The position numbers were made by a program, and so were the translations under genes. Shown one piece after another: positions 53,728 to 64,000 of a DNA stretch of 64,000 bases. The notes below the pieces were generated by a model. The model was not told where the DNA came from, searched no databases, and saw only the letters and a list, made by a program, of their open reading frames with translations. Origin of the DNA: Stenotrophomonas maltophilia D457 (GTDB lineage: Bacteria; Pseudomonadota; Gammaproteobacteria; Xanthomonadales; Xanthomonadaceae); assembly GCF_000284595.1 (NCBI RefSeq), contig NC_017671.1:1955001-2019000 (forward strand), in the 5' to 3' direction. The first letter of the stretch is position 1. Each line of letters starts with the position of its first letter.

Positions 53728-55293
53728 ATGGATACCGACACTCCCCGTTTCGACAACCGCCTGCTGCACACCCTGCCGGGCGACCCCGAATCCGGCCCGC
53801 GCAGGCGCGAAGTGCTGGGCGCCGCCTGGTCGCCCGTGATGCCGACCCCGGTGACGGCGCCCACGCTGTTGGCCTGGGCGCCGGACGTCGCCGAAATGCT
53901 TGGCTTCGATACCGCTGAAGTCGAAAGCGAAGGTTTCGCGCAGGTATTCGGCGGCAATGCGCTGTACGCCGGCATGCAACCGTGGGCAGCCAACTACGGT
54001 GGCCATCAGTTTGGCCACTGGGCCGGCCAGCTCGGCGACGGGCGTGCGATTTCGCTGGGTGAGCTGGTTGCGCCGGATGGCCAGCACTGGGAGCTGCAGT
54101 TGAAGGGGGCCGGGCCAACGCCGTACTCGCGGGGGGCCGATGGACGGGCAGTGCTGCGCTCATCGATCCGCGAATTCCTGTGCAGCGAGGCGATGCATCA
54201 CCTTGGCGTGCCGACTACGCGCGCGTTGTCACTGGTCGGCACCGGTGAGGACGTGGTGCGCGACATGTTCTATGACGGCCATCCGCGTGCCGAGCCAGGC
54301 GCCATCGTATGCCGGGTCTCGCCGTCGTTCCTGCGCTTCGGTTCGTTCGAACTGCCGGCCTCGCGCGGTGAAACCGCCCTGCTGCAGCAGCTGGTGGATG
54401 CCTGCATCGCCCGCGACTTCCCCGCACTGCAAGGGCAGGGCGAGGCGCTGTACGGCGACTGGTTCGCGCAGATCGCCGTGCGCACCGCCGAGATGATCGC
54501 GCACTGGATGCGTGTCGGCTTCGTGCACGGCGTGATGAACACCGACAACCTGTCCGTGCTCGGTGTGACGCTGGATTACGGCCCCTATGGCTGGGTCGAG
54601 GACTTCGATCCGGACTGGACGCCGAACACCACCGACGCCCAGGGACGCCGCTACCGCTTCGGCACCCAGCCGCAGGTGGCGTACTGGAACCTGAGCCGAT
54701 TGGCGCAGGCGCTGTCGCCGCTGTTCGCCGATGTCGCACCGCTGCAGGCAGGCCTGGCGGCTTACCAGTCCACGTTCGTGGCCTGCACGCGTCGCGATGC
54801 TGCAGCGAAGCTGGGGCTGGCTGCTGCCGACGATGATGACCTGCAGCTCTACCAGCGCTGGCAACAGCTGATGCAGGAGGGCGCAATGGACATGACCCTG
54901 GCTTGGCGCGCACTGATGCGCATCGACCCGGCGGCAGCAGATGCGACGGTTCTGGACGCGGTGTACTACGACGAGGCGCGGCGACAGGCAGTGCAGGCAC
55001 CGCTGCGGCACTGGCTGCAGGACTACGCAGCGCGCCTGCGCCGCGATCCGCTGGCGGCCAGCGAACGCCAGGCGAAGATGGCAGCGGCCAACCCGCTGTA
55101 CGTGCTGCGCAACTGGCTGGCCCAGGAAGCGATCGACCGCGCAGAGCAGGGGGATCTCGGCGGCGTCCATGCACTGCAGGACGTGCTGCGCGACCCGTAC
55201 ACCGAGCGTGCCGGCCTGGAACACTTCGCTGGCAAGCGCCCGGCGTGGGCCGACAATCGCGCCGGTTGCTCGATGCTGTCCTGCAGTTCCTGA
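53728..55293 (+). CDS. selO: Protein adenylyltransferase SelO (YdiU)
   Basis: 521 residues. ANYGGHQFGHWAGQLGDGRA, LQLKGAGPTPYSRGADGRAV, FVHGVMNTDNLSVLGVTLDY and GPYGWVEDFDPDWTPN are the SelO kinase-fold landmarks. The family transfers AMP from ATP onto Ser, Thr or Tyr of target proteins under oxidative stress. It ends CSMLSCSS. In other organisms a Sec sits near the C-terminus, and Cys takes that place here. ATG at 53728. Confidence 0.95.
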   Translation: MDTDTPRFDNRLLHTLPGDPESGPRRREVLGAAWSPVMPTPVTAPTLLAWAPDVAEMLGFDTAEVESEGFAQVFGGNALYAGMQPWAANYGGHQFGHWAGQLGDGRAISLGELVAPDGQHWELQLKGAGPTPYSRGADGRAVLRSSIREFLCSEAMHHLGVPTTRALSLVGTGEDVVRDMFYDGHPRAEPGAIVCRVSPSFLRFGSFELPASRGETALLQQLVDACIARDFPALQGQGEALYGDWFAQIAVRTAEMIAHWMRVGFVHGVMNTDNLSVLGVTLDYGPYGWVEDFDPDWTPNTTDAQGRRYRFGTQPQVAYWNLSRLAQALSPLFADVAPLQAGLAAYQSTFVACTRRDAAAKLGLAAADDDDLQLYQRWQQLMQEGAMDMTLAWRALMRIDPAAADATVLDAVYYDEARRQAVQAPLRHWLQDYAARLRRDPLAASERQAKMAAANPLYVLRNWLAQEAIDRAEQGDLGGVHALQDVLRDPYTERAGLEHFAGKRPAWADNRAGCSMLSCSS

Positions 55294-55302
55294 GGGTGGG
55301 TT

Positions 55303-55815
55303 TCGGCAGGGCTGAGCCCTGCACCTGCAGAGGCCAGATCAACAGCCAGAGCAAAAGCGGATTCCGTGGTTTGGCGGGGCGGTGTCGGAGTGCGGGGACG
55401 CTGCAAGTACGTCCCTGTAAGCTTGGCAGCCGCATCCATGCGGCTGACACCCCGCACTCCGACACCGCCCCACCTCCGACAGATTCCCGCGGCTGTGGGT
55501 AGGTGTCGACCTTGGTCGACACATCTGTCAGATATCGAATGAAATTCCGGGGTCAGATCCGTTTTCCTTCGTAAAACGGATCTGACCCCATGAGCAATTC
55601 CGACAGGTCGCAGGAAACTGTCGAAGGCGGGGTGGGTCCGGTGGCGGGGGCGTGAACGCCATGGATGGCGCGACCGAGCCTACGCGGACGTATCTACGGC
55701 GTCCCCCGCAACCGGGCCCGCCCCGCCATCCCCCGGGATGCAGGCTGTTGCCGTTGCTGTTGAGGTTGCCGGCCAGCGGCCGGCACTACCGCAGGTGCCG
55801 GGCGCAGCCCGGCCG
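55303..55815. repeat. Composite palindromic intergenic block 3 (copies F and G)
   Basis: Gene-free stretch between selO and apt. It has the same build as blocks 1 and 2: GCAGGG palindrome at the left, copy F of the 102-bp element at 55373-55474 (sense minus), a 151-bp spacer with GTGTCGACC stem and a GGGGTC hairpin (55549-55589), copy G at 55626-55727 (sense plus), then TTGAGGTTGCC and an inverted SMAG ending about 55790. Loops on the sense strands: F has AUGGAU (55433-55440) and AGGGAC (55410-55417); G has AUGGAU (55660-55667) and GCGGAC (55683-55690). Confidence 0.88.
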
Positions 55816-55883
55816 GACACCACCAGCAGGCAGGCGGCGCCCGGAACAGGTACCCTATGCCGCCATCAGATAGCCAATGTGAC

Positions 55884-56420
55884 ATGACCGACGCCATCGT
55901 CGCTCCGCAGTGGGCCTCCCGCCTGCGCGACATCGCCGACTTCCCCAAGCCCGGCATCCTGTTCAAGGACATCATGCCGCTGCTCGCCCATGGCGAGGAT
56001 TTCCGCGGCGCGATCACCGCGATGGCCGACCGTTGGCGCGACCAGAAGCTGGACGCAGTGGTCGGCATCGAATCGCGTGGGTTCATCCTCGGTGCCGCGA
56101 TGGCGCTGGAGCTGGGCGTCGGCTTCGTGCCGGTGCGCAAGCCGGGCAAGCTGCCGGGCCAGGTCCTGCGCGAGGAATACACGCTGGAATACCGCAGCGA
56201 CTGCATCGAAGTGCATGCCGATGCGCTGCCGGCCGGCGCCCGCGTGGTGATCATCGACGACGTGCTGGCCACCGGCGGCACGCTGGTCGCTGCGCTGTCG
56301 CTGGTGCGCCGCCTGGGCGTTGAAGTGGTCGGCGCCGGTGTACTGGTCGAGCTGGACGGCCTCGGTGGCCGTGCGCGCTGGGAAACGGACCTGCCGCTGC
56401 ACACCGAACTGGTGTTCTGA
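55884..56420 (+). CDS. apt: Adenine phosphoribosyltransferase
   Basis: 178 residues, family norm. [17 protein letters not shown] at the start, [15 protein letters not shown], and the PRPP loop [17 protein letters not shown]. It recycles adenine to AMP with PRPP. The ATG at 55884 overlaps no other gene; the sense repeat copy G ends 156 bp before it. Confidence 0.95.
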   Translation: MTDAIVAPQWASRLRDIADFPKPGILFKDIMPLLAHGEDFRGAITAMADRWRDQKLDAVVGIESRGFILGAAMALELGVGFVPVRKPGKLPGQVLREEYTLEYRSDCIEVHADALPAGARVVIIDDVLATGGTLVAALSLVRRLGVEVVGAGVLVELDGLGGRARWETDLPLHTELVF

Positions 56421-56432
56421 TCGAAGGGCAGG

Positions 56433-56583
56433 TGCCAACCAGGGTTGGCATCTACCAGAGCGAATGGCCGGGAGCCGGTCGTTGCCAACCTTGGTTGGCA
56501 GCACTTTTCGCGACGGGTGCCATGGACGGGCCAACCAAGGTTGGCCGCTACCAGGCCAGATCGTTACCCACCGTGGTTGGCAA
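56433..56583. repeat. Cluster of TTGGCA-type short palindromes
   Basis: Four related palindromic units with CCAACC...GGTTGG cores (for example TGCCAACCAGGGTTGGCA at the left end), some followed by CTACC (inverted GTAG). They belong to the SMAG-like group and fill the space between convergent apt and dbpA. Confidence 0.75.
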
Positions 56584-56594
56584 CGCTGCTTCAA

Positions 56595-57971
56595 TCACAT
56601 CATCCGCACGCGGAAACGACGGCCCTTGATCTTGCCGGCTTCCAGCTTGGCCACGGCCTTGTTGGCCTGCTCACGCGCGATCGCCACATAGGAGCGGGTC
56701 GGGAAGATCGCGATCTTGCCGATGAACTTGCTCGACAGGCCGGCATCACCGGTCAGCGCACCGAGAATGTCGCCCGGGCGCAGCTTGTCGGTCTTGCCAC
56801 CGTCGATGCGCAGCGTGCGCATCGCGGCCTGCGGCAGTTCGGCCGGGCGCGAGGTTGCCAGCGGCGTCTTCTGCCAGTCCAGCGGCTGCCCCATCTGCGC
56901 TTCGATGGCGTCGGCGCGGGTCTTCTCGCGGCCGGCCACCAGGCTGATCGCCAGGCCGCTGGCACCGGCGCGCCCGGTACGGCCCACGCGGTGCTGGTAG
57001 CTCTCCACGTCGGTCGGCAGTTCGTAGTTGATCACCGCCGCCAGCTCTTCCACGTCCAGGCCGCGCGCGGCGACGTCGCTGGCGACCAGCACGTTGCAGC
57101 TGCGGTTGGCCAGCAGCAACAGCACTTCCTCGCGGTCGCGCTGTTCCATGTCGCCATGCAGGGCCAGTGCGGAGAAGCCGAACTGCTGCAGCGAGTTGGC
57201 CACTTCGTCAACATCCTTGCGGGTGTTGCAGAACACGACCGCCGATTCCGGCGTGTACTTCAGCAGCAGGCCGGCCAGCGCCTTCTGGCGATGCGCCGGT
57301 TCCACCTCGCAGAACAGGTGGCGGATGGCCGGTGCCTGGTCGGCGCCTTCCACGGTCACTTCCACCGCGTCGCGCAGCAGGTCACGCGCCATGGCGCGGA
57401 TGCTGTCGGGGAAGGTGGCGGAGAACAGCAGGCTCTGGCGGTCCCTATGGGTGCGGCCGGCGATCTCGCGGATCGGCTCCTCGAAGCCCATGTCGAGCAT
57501 GCGGTCGGCCTCGTCCAGCACCAGCGTGCGCACCGCGCCCAGGTTCAGCGCGCGCTTGCGTGCCAGCTCCTGCACGCGGCCGGGCGTGCCGACCACCACA
57601 TGCGGATCGTGGCCTTCAAGCGAGGCCAGCTGCGGGCCCAGCGGCACGCCGCCCACCAGCAGCAACAGCTTCAGGTTGGGGATGCCGGTGGCCAGCTTGC
57701 GGATCTGCTTGCCGACCTGGTCGGCCAGTTCGCGGGTCGGGCACAGCACCAGCGCCTGCACGCGGATCAGGCTGGGGTCGATGGCCTGCAGCAGGCCCAG
57801 GCCGAAGGCGGCGGTCTTGCCGCTGCCGGTGGGTGCCTGTGCGATCACATCACGGCCATCGAGGATGGCCGGCAGGCTCTGCGCCTGCACGGGGGTGAGG
57901 GTGGTGTAGCCGAGGGCATCCAGGCCGGGCTGCAGGGCCGGGCTCAGCGGCAGGGTCGAGAAGTCAGTCAT
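56595..57971 (-). CDS. dbpA: ATP-dependent RNA helicase DbpA
   Basis: 458 residues. DEAD-box core: Q motif region TTLTPVQAQSLPAIL, Walker A AQAPTGSGKTAAF, LVLDEADRMLDMGF, SATFP, and motif VI HRVGRTGRAG. The C-terminal domain (about 385-458, GALTGDAGLSSKFIGKIAIF) is the DbpA RNA-binding domain that recognises hairpin 92 of 23S rRNA. It helps assemble the large ribosomal subunit. Confidence 0.95.
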   Translation of the reverse strand: MTDFSTLPLSPALQPGLDALGYTTLTPVQAQSLPAILDGRDVIAQAPTGSGKTAAFGLGLLQAIDPSLIRVQALVLCPTRELADQVGKQIRKLATGIPNLKLLLLVGGVPLGPQLASLEGHDPHVVVGTPGRVQELARKRALNLGAVRTLVLDEADRMLDMGFEEPIREIAGRTHRDRQSLLFSATFPDSIRAMARDLLRDAVEVTVEGADQAPAIRHLFCEVEPAHRQKALAGLLLKYTPESAVVFCNTRKDVDEVANSLQQFGFSALALHGDMEQRDREEVLLLLANRSCNVLVASDVAARGLDVEELAAVINYELPTDVESYQHRVGRTGRAGASGLAISLVAGREKTRADAIEAQMGQPLDWQKTPLATSRPAELPQAAMRTLRIDGGKTDKLRPGDILGALTGDAGLSSKFIGKIAIFPTRSYVAIAREQANKAVAKLEAGKIKGRRFRVRMM

Positions 57972-58015
57972 GGCGCATTGTACCTGCCTGCGCGGCCGGT
58001 CCCGCCTGATCGGAT

Positions 58016-58054
58016 GGGGTCGAATCCCTTTCCGCAGGAAAGGGCTCCGACCCC
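58016..58054. repeat. GGGGTC-bounded hairpin repeat
   Basis: A palindrome of 39 bp: GGGGTCGAATCCCTTTCC, short loop, then GGAAAGGGCTCCGACCCC. Fourth site of the family seen at 15104, 26692 and 55549. It lies 45 bp upstream of dbpA. A SMAG-like group (ATCCACGCATGGCGTGGAT and GTGCCGACCTGGGTCGGCAC) follows at 58097-58151. Confidence 0.75.
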
Positions 58055-58155
58055 ATCGGAGTCGTCATCCACGCAGGGCGTGAATACACCCGGGGGGCAT
58101 CCACGCATGGCGTGGATCTACGGGTGGGTGCCGACCTGGGTCGGCACGCTCCTGC

Positions 58156-59235
58156 TCAGCCAAGCACCGCCAGTACACCCTGATGGATCGCCAGGCCACC
58201 GAACAGCAGCCAGGCGAACAGGATCAGCGCCAGCAGCAGCGGCTTCAGCCCGGCCTGGCGCAGCGCCGAGACGTGGGTGGTCAGGCCCAGCGCGGCCATC
58301 GCCATCGCCAGCAGCACGGTATCCAGCTGCACCAGCCCCGCCTGCAGGCCCGCCGGCAGCAGATGCAGCGAGTTGAACCCGGCCACCGCCACGAAACCAA
58401 AAGCGAACCACGGCACCACGATGCGCGCCTTGCTGCCGTCGGCGCTGGCCTTGCCGCCACGCGCCAGCCACAGCGACAGCGCGACCAGGAACGGCGCCAG
58501 CAGCATCACCCGCACCATCTTGGTGATCACCGCCGTGTCGGCCGCTGCTTCGTTGACCGCGCGGCCTGCCGCCACCACCTGTGCCACTTCATGCACCGTC
58601 GCACCGGTGAACAGGCCGTACTGCCGCGCGTCCATTGCCAGCCAGCCGTGCGACTGCACCAGTGCATACAACGCCGGGTAAAGGAACATCGCCAGCGTGC
58701 CGAACACCACCACCGTAGAGACCGCGACGGTGACCTGCGCAGCGCGGCCGCGCACCACCGGCTCGGCGGCCATCACCGCCGCCGCGCCGCAGATCGCGCT
58801 GCCGGCGCCGATCAGCATCGCCGCTTCGCGCTCCATCTTGAACACGCGCATGCCCAGCCAGCAGGCCAGCCCGAAGGTGCTGGCGACCACCAGCACGTCC
58901 ATCAGCACGCCGGCCACGCCGACGTGGCCGATGTCCTGGAAGGTCAGGCGCAGGCCGTACAGCACGATGCCGGCGCGCAGCAGCCAGTGCTTGGAGAAGC
59001 CGACACCGGCCGCGCTGCTCGGCGCCAGCCGCGGGTAAAGGGTGTTGCCGACGACGATGCCGGCGACGATGGCCACGGTCAGCGCGCTCAGGCCATGCGC
59101 CTGGAGCCAGGGAAGCTGGGCCAGGTACAGCGACGCCGCCGCGATCAGGCCCACCAGCAGCAGGCCGGGCAGGCGCGGCTGCCAGCGTTGGCGCAGGGCG
59201 GGCAGGGACCAGGAGGAGCGAGCGGTGGCGTTCAT
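58156..59235 (-). CDS. yeiH: YeiH-family membrane protein (putative sulfate exporter)
   Basis: 359 residues with about ten hydrophobic helices. VAIVAGIVVGNTLYPRLAP, LRAGIVLYGLRLTFQDIGHV and MLIGAGSAICGAAAVMAAEP are the defining UPF0324 blocks. The family is annotated as sulfate exporter by similarity only. Divergent from a LysR gene, the same pairing as yeiH/yeiE in E. coli, which supports both assignments. Confidence 0.92.
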   Translation of the reverse strand: MNATARSSWSLPALRQRWQPRLPGLLLVGLIAAASLYLAQLPWLQAHGLSALTVAIVAGIVVGNTLYPRLAPSSAAGVGFSKHWLLRAGIVLYGLRLTFQDIGHVGVAGVLMDVLVVASTFGLACWLGMRVFKMEREAAMLIGAGSAICGAAAVMAAEPVVRGRAAQVTVAVSTVVVFGTLAMFLYPALYALVQSHGWLAMDARQYGLFTGATVHEVAQVVAAGRAVNEAAADTAVITKMVRVMLLAPFLVALSLWLARGGKASADGSKARIVVPWFAFGFVAVAGFNSLHLLPAGLQAGLVQLDTVLLAMAMAALGLTTHVSALRQAGLKPLLLALILFAWLLFGGLAIHQGVLAVLG

Positions 59236-59336
59236 GGCGTGACAGGACTGGGGTGATGGGCCAAGCGTGCGCCTGTGTCACTGACCTGTAAAACGAATAA
59301 TATGGGTGAAACCTACCTATAAAGCGGGTACATTCC

Positions 59337-60212
59337 ATGCGCCTGACCTTGCGCCAGCTGCAGGTCTTCGTCGCCATCGCCGACCATGGCACCACGACTG
59401 CCGCCGGCCAGGCCGTCGCGCTCTCGCAGTCGGCCAGCAGCGCCGCCCTGCAGGAGCTGGAGGCGCACTTCGGCACCCCGCTGTTCGACCGCATCGGCCG
59501 CCGCCTGGCGCTGAACGGGCACGGCCGCGCACTGCTGGAGCCGGCGCGCACGTTGCTGGTCAACGCCGCCGATCTGGAGCGGCAGCTGGCCGCCGGCGGC
59601 GACCCGTCGCAGGGCGCACCGCTACGGCTGGTGCTGGCCGCCAGTACCACCATCGGCAACTACCTGCTGCCGCCACGCATCGCCGAACTGCTGCGGCAGG
59701 CGCCGCAGGCCGAGGTCGATCTGCGCATCGACAACAGTGCCGGCGTGGTCGCCGCGGTACAGCGCCTGGACGTCGACGCCGGCCTGATCGAAGGCCCGTG
59801 CCATGAGCGTGGCCTGCAGGTGACCGCCTGGCAGCAGGACCCACTGGTGATCGTGGCTGCCGCCGATGCCCGCGCACGCTGGTCGCTGGATGAACTGCGC
59901 CGAGCACGCTGGCTGCTGCGTGAGCCTGGCTCCGGCACCCGCGAAGCCGTGGAACAGGCCCTGCTGCCGCACCTGCGTGGCTTCGCGCAGACCCTGCAGC
60001 TGGGCAATACCGAAGCGATCAAGCAGGCCGCCATCGCCGGCCTCGGCCTGGCCTGCCTGTCGCGCCACGCGCTGGAAGAGCCGCTGGCCCTGGGCCGCCT
60101 GCGCGTGCTCGAGACTCCGCTGCCGGCCCTGCAGCGCACCCTGTGGCTGGTGCGCCACCCCGGCAAGCAATGGCTGCCGGGGTTGCAGGCGTTGCTGGGG
60201 GAGGTGGGGTAG
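59337..60212 (+). CDS. yeiE: LysR-family regulator, YeiE-like
   Basis: 291 residues. Winged helix: RLTLRQLQVFVAIADHGTTT, then LSQSASSAALQELEAHFGTP. Effector domain of the CysB/CysL type with LVLAASTTIGNYLLPPRIAE and LREPGSGTREAVEQAL. Divergent from yeiH with 101 bp between starts, so yeiH is its likely target. YeiE of enterobacteria responds to sulfite-related signals, which may not carry over. Confidence 0.88.
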   Translation: MRLTLRQLQVFVAIADHGTTTAAGQAVALSQSASSAALQELEAHFGTPLFDRIGRRLALNGHGRALLEPARTLLVNAADLERQLAAGGDPSQGAPLRLVLAASTTIGNYLLPPRIAELLRQAPQAEVDLRIDNSAGVVAAVQRLDVDAGLIEGPCHERGLQVTAWQQDPLVIVAAADARARWSLDELRRARWLLREPGSGTREAVEQALLPHLRGFAQTLQLGNTEAIKQAAIAGLGLACLSRHALEEPLALGRLRVLETPLPALQRTLWLVRHPGKQWLPGLQALLGEVG

Positions 60213-60259
60213 CCATCAGATTTCCAGTCGATTCCATCCATCGACCCTTCTTGTAGCGC

Positions 60260-60541
60260 TCATCCACGCATGGCGTGGATCTACCGTGTCGACCAAGGTC
60301 GACACCCACCAGAGCAGAATGTAGTTCCGACAGATTGCAGGAATCTATCGAAGGCGGGATGGGTCCGGTTGCGGGGGTGTCCGCGGCATGGATGCCGCGG
60401 CCAAGCCCCCAGGGACGGGTTTACGGCGTCCCCCGCGACCGGACCCATCCCGCCATCCCACAGGAAACCAGCTTTTGACGTTGCCGTTGAGGTTGCCGGC
60501 CAGCGGCCGGCACTACCGCGGGTGCCGGGTGCAACCCGGCC
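60260..60541. repeat. Solo palindromic block (copy E)
   Basis: Half of the composite seen elsewhere: ATCCACGCATGGCGTGGAT, GTGTCGACCAAGGTCGACAC, then CCGACAGATTGCAGGAAT, copy E of the 102-bp element at 60353-60454 (sense plus), TTGAGGTTGCC and an inverted SMAG ending 60519. The outer stem has 25 pairs with a single wobble. Loops are AUGGAU (60387-60394) and AGGGAC (60410-60417). It sits between yeiE and uup, ending 114 bp before the uup start. Confidence 0.87.
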
Positions 60542-60568
60542 GACGCCCCCAACCCGTACAATATCCGG

Positions 60569-62452
<1,884 letters not shown>

Positions 62453-62486
62453 GCGTTGACCGGCGCCAGCGATCGCGCCGATTGAT

Positions 62487-62588
62487 GTAGAGCCGAGCCC
62501 ACGCTCGGCTCAGCAGATCCACGCCATGCGTGGATATCCGGAATCTGTGCGGACCAACGGTCCGCACCCACCAACCGACGGTCCGCAC
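62487..62588. repeat. SMAG-like repeat cluster
   Basis: GTAGAGCCGAGCCCACGCTC at 62487, then ATCCACGCCATGCGTGGAT, and two GCGGACCAACGGTCCGC-type palindromes up to 62588. Between convergent uup and the cytochrome c gene. Confidence 0.8.
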
Positions 62589-62607
62589 CGACCGGGGGGG
62601 CCGGCCG

Positions 62608-63069
62608 TCATTTGACCCCGTGCAGATCCCGCAGCTGGCTCGGCCGGCTGCCGAAGTACGCCGCCAGATCGGCGATGTCCTGATCACTCAGGTCCTTCGC
62701 CTGCGGCGTCATCAGCGCATGCTGGCGGTCACCGGCGCGGTAGGCCTGCAGCGCGTGCGCCAGGTAGTCACCGTACTGCCCACCCAGCTTCGGATAGGTC
62801 GGATCGATCGGCGCATTGCCGTCGGCCCCATGGCAGTCGATGCAGCTCTGGTTGGTGGCTTTGCCCTTCACCTTGGCGCGGGCTTCACCGGCGGCCTCGC
62901 GACCTGCCGGCAGGCCGGCGGAGGACGATGAACCGTGCTCGCCGCTGGCATGGCCCGGGTCGGCGGCCGATTTTTCGCTGTTTTCCACCTGCGACTGTGA
63001 GCAGGCGGCCAGCAGCAGGGCAACGGACAGGGCGATGGCGTGACGCATCGGATGCGCGGCTTTCGACAT
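62608..63069 (-). CDS. Cytochrome c lipoprotein
   Basis: 153 residues. A lipoprotein signal peptide (LSVALLLAACSQ) is followed by a Ser/Ala-rich linker and a class I cytochrome c domain with haem site NQSCIDCHGADG and axial Met in HALMTPQAKDLS. It ends with SQLRDLHGVK. It probably sits in the outer or inner membrane and carries electrons in the periplasm. It starts nine bases after the stop of the other cytochrome gene, so they form an operon. An ATG seven codons in (63048) is the alternative start. Confidence 0.88.
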   Translation of the reverse strand: MSKAAHPMRHAIALSVALLLAACSQSQVENSEKSAADPGHASGEHGSSSSAGLPAGREAAGEARAKVKGKATNQSCIDCHGADGNAPIDPTYPKLGGQYGDYLAHALQAYRAGDRQHALMTPQAKDLSDQDIADLAAYFGSRPSQLRDLHGVK

Positions 63070-63078
63070 GGGCGGGCC

Positions 63079-63468
63079 TTACTTGACGGTGGACAGGTAA
63101 ACAGAGAGATCGGCGATCTCCTGTTCGCTGAAACTCATCGACTGCGCCTGCATCGTCGGATGCCGGCGCTTGCCCTGGCGGTACTCGGTCAGGGCCTGGG
63201 CCAGATACTGCTGGGTCTGGCCGCCGATCTTCGGCACCCGGTAACTGGGGTAGGCGTTCTTGTAGCCGGTGATCCCGTGGCAGCCCTGGCAGGTGTAGGC
63301 CAGGACGCGGCCATTGTCGAAGTTGCCGGTGGGTGCGGCGGGCGCTGGCGCAACGGCCGGAGCCGGGGCCGGGGCGGGTGTGGCAGGAGCAGGAGCGGGC
63401 TGTGCGGCGGCCCCAAGGGGCAGGAGGACGGCCAGAGCGAGACAAGCGGCGAGCGGCTGCGGGCGCAT
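63079..63468 (-). CDS. Small periplasmic cytochrome c
   Basis: 129 residues. A signal peptide (LAACLALAVLLPLGAAAQ), a long Ala/Pro linker (about 22-46) and a cytochrome c domain with haem site YTCQGCHGITGYKNAYPSYR and axial Met in RHPTMQAQSMSFSE. First of a two-cytochrome operon. Together they resemble the paired c4/c5-type carriers that feed a terminal oxidase. The ATG at 63468 is chosen over a longer frame because the signal peptide begins there. Confidence 0.88.
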   Translation of the reverse strand: MRPQPLAACLALAVLLPLGAAAQPAPAPATPAPAPAPAVAPAPAAPTGNFDNGRVLAYTCQGCHGITGYKNAYPSYRVPKIGGQTQQYLAQALTEYRQGKRRHPTMQAQSMSFSEQEIADLSVYLSTVK

Positions 63469-63673
63469 GGTGTCGTTTCCGGGGATTCGGGTCTGGTCGT
63501 TCCGGCGTGGGGTACGGAACGACCCGAGTATAGCCTCAGGTTTCATCTAGCTGAAATGGGGGCGCGCCGACCAGCGGCGTGAAGGCACCATGACCTTTGG
63601 GATATGGTGTTGCCGTGAAGTGGTGCATTACTTTGCTACCACACCTGTCCACGCATCCTTCAGGGACCCGACG

Positions 63674-64000
63674 ATGTCGCACCCAACCTTCCTGTCCGGC
63701 CGTCGCAGCGGAATCTGCGCTGCCGCACTGCTGATCTCCACCTCCCTGCTGCTGGGCGGTTGCGCCGCAGGGCCCAATTCCGAAGCCAAGGCTGCCGAGA
63801 CCAAGGAGGAGAAGAAGGTCGACGCAGTCCCGGTCGAAGTGGCGGTGGCCAGCCATCGTGCCGTCGCGGCCAGCTACACCGGCACGGCCGCGCTGGAACC
63901 ACGCGCCGAGTCGCAGGTGGTCGCCAAGACCTCCGGCGTGGCGCTGGCGGTGCTGGTCGAGGAAGGGCAGCGGGTCACCGCCGGCCAACCGCTGGTGCGG
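63674..64000 (+). CDS. RND efflux periplasmic adaptor lipoprotein (partial, runs off the window)
   Basis: The first 109 residues only. Lipoprotein signal (AALLISTSLLLGGCAAG) then the membrane-fusion-protein start: VPVEVAVASHRAVAASYTGT, AALEPRAESQVVAKTSG and VLVEEGQRVTAGQPLV, the lipoyl half-motif. The adaptor links an RND pump to an outer-membrane channel. The rest and any pump gene lie beyond 64000. GACCCGACG precedes the ATG. Confidence 0.85.
   Translation, partial: MSHPTFLSGRRSGICAAALLISTSLLLGGCAAGPNSEAKAAETKEEKKVDAVPVEVAVASHRAVAASYTGTAALEPRAESQVVAKTSGVALAVLVEEGQRVTAGQPLVR

Overview
The window reads as a Stenotrophomonas (S. maltophilia-like) chromosome. GC content is high, gene order is Xanthomonadaceae-like, and the intergenic spaces are full of short palindromes starting with GTAG (the SMAG-type REP sequences known from S. 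maltophilia). Housekeeping genes point the same way: ssrA/smpB, bamE/fur, hrcA-grpE-dnaK-dnaJ, queA-tgt-yajC-secD-secF, fabV, a 689-residue FimX-like protein and a yeiH/yeiE pair.

Region 1 (about 150-11263) is an integrated element of about 11 kb, lower in GC than the rest and sitting in the 3' end of the tmRNA gene. A P4-type tyrosine integrase lies next to the intact ssrA. A degenerate copy of the tmRNA 3' end, followed by its own terminator, lies at the far side. Both ends carry 9-bp TTACCGCCA repeats with the same 12-bp spacing. The cargo is a phage-derived mix: an AlpA regulator behind a strong leader hairpin, one very large podovirus-type ejection (internal virion) protein, small membrane proteins, an orphan receiver domain, an HNH-like protein, a complete IS3/IS407-group insertion sequence, and a zinc-ribbon/winged-helix protein with a nucleoside-deoxyribosyltransferase/TIR-like C-terminal domain that may be a defence effector.

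Region 2 (11250-25203) holds ssrA, smpB, ratA, rnfH, bamE, fur, an SGNH hydrolase with a divergent LysR gene, recN and the heat-shock operon. Region 3 (25276-43800) holds an AraC/MFS pair, pdxY and a prephenate dehydrogenase in overlap, an ABC exporter, a sigma/anti-sigma pair divergent from a GAF-GAF-GGDEF-EAL protein, a LOG-family enzyme, a class III aminotransferase, and the queuosine/Sec operon. Region 4 (43829-64000) holds secF, fabV, fimX, baiN-type flavoprotein, yaeQ, a pseudouridine synthase, a cold-shock gene, a GST, selO, apt, dbpA, yeiH/yeiE, uup, two small cytochromes c and the start of an RND efflux adaptor that runs off the window.

The most unusual feature is a repeated intergenic element. 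Seven copies (26554, 26806, 44958, 45216, 55373, 55626, 60353) form a long outer stem. Six of them are exactly 102 bp. Six copies sit as three divergent pairs inside larger SMAG-bounded blocks; the seventh is solo. On one strand every copy shows a hairpin with the hexaloop AUGGAU closed by C-G, and most show a second with NNGGAY. The stems change sequence between copies but stay paired. This matches the CANGGANG recognition hairpin of RsmA/CsrA proteins, so the elements may be dispersed RsmA-binding RNAs. That function is inferred from sequence only.
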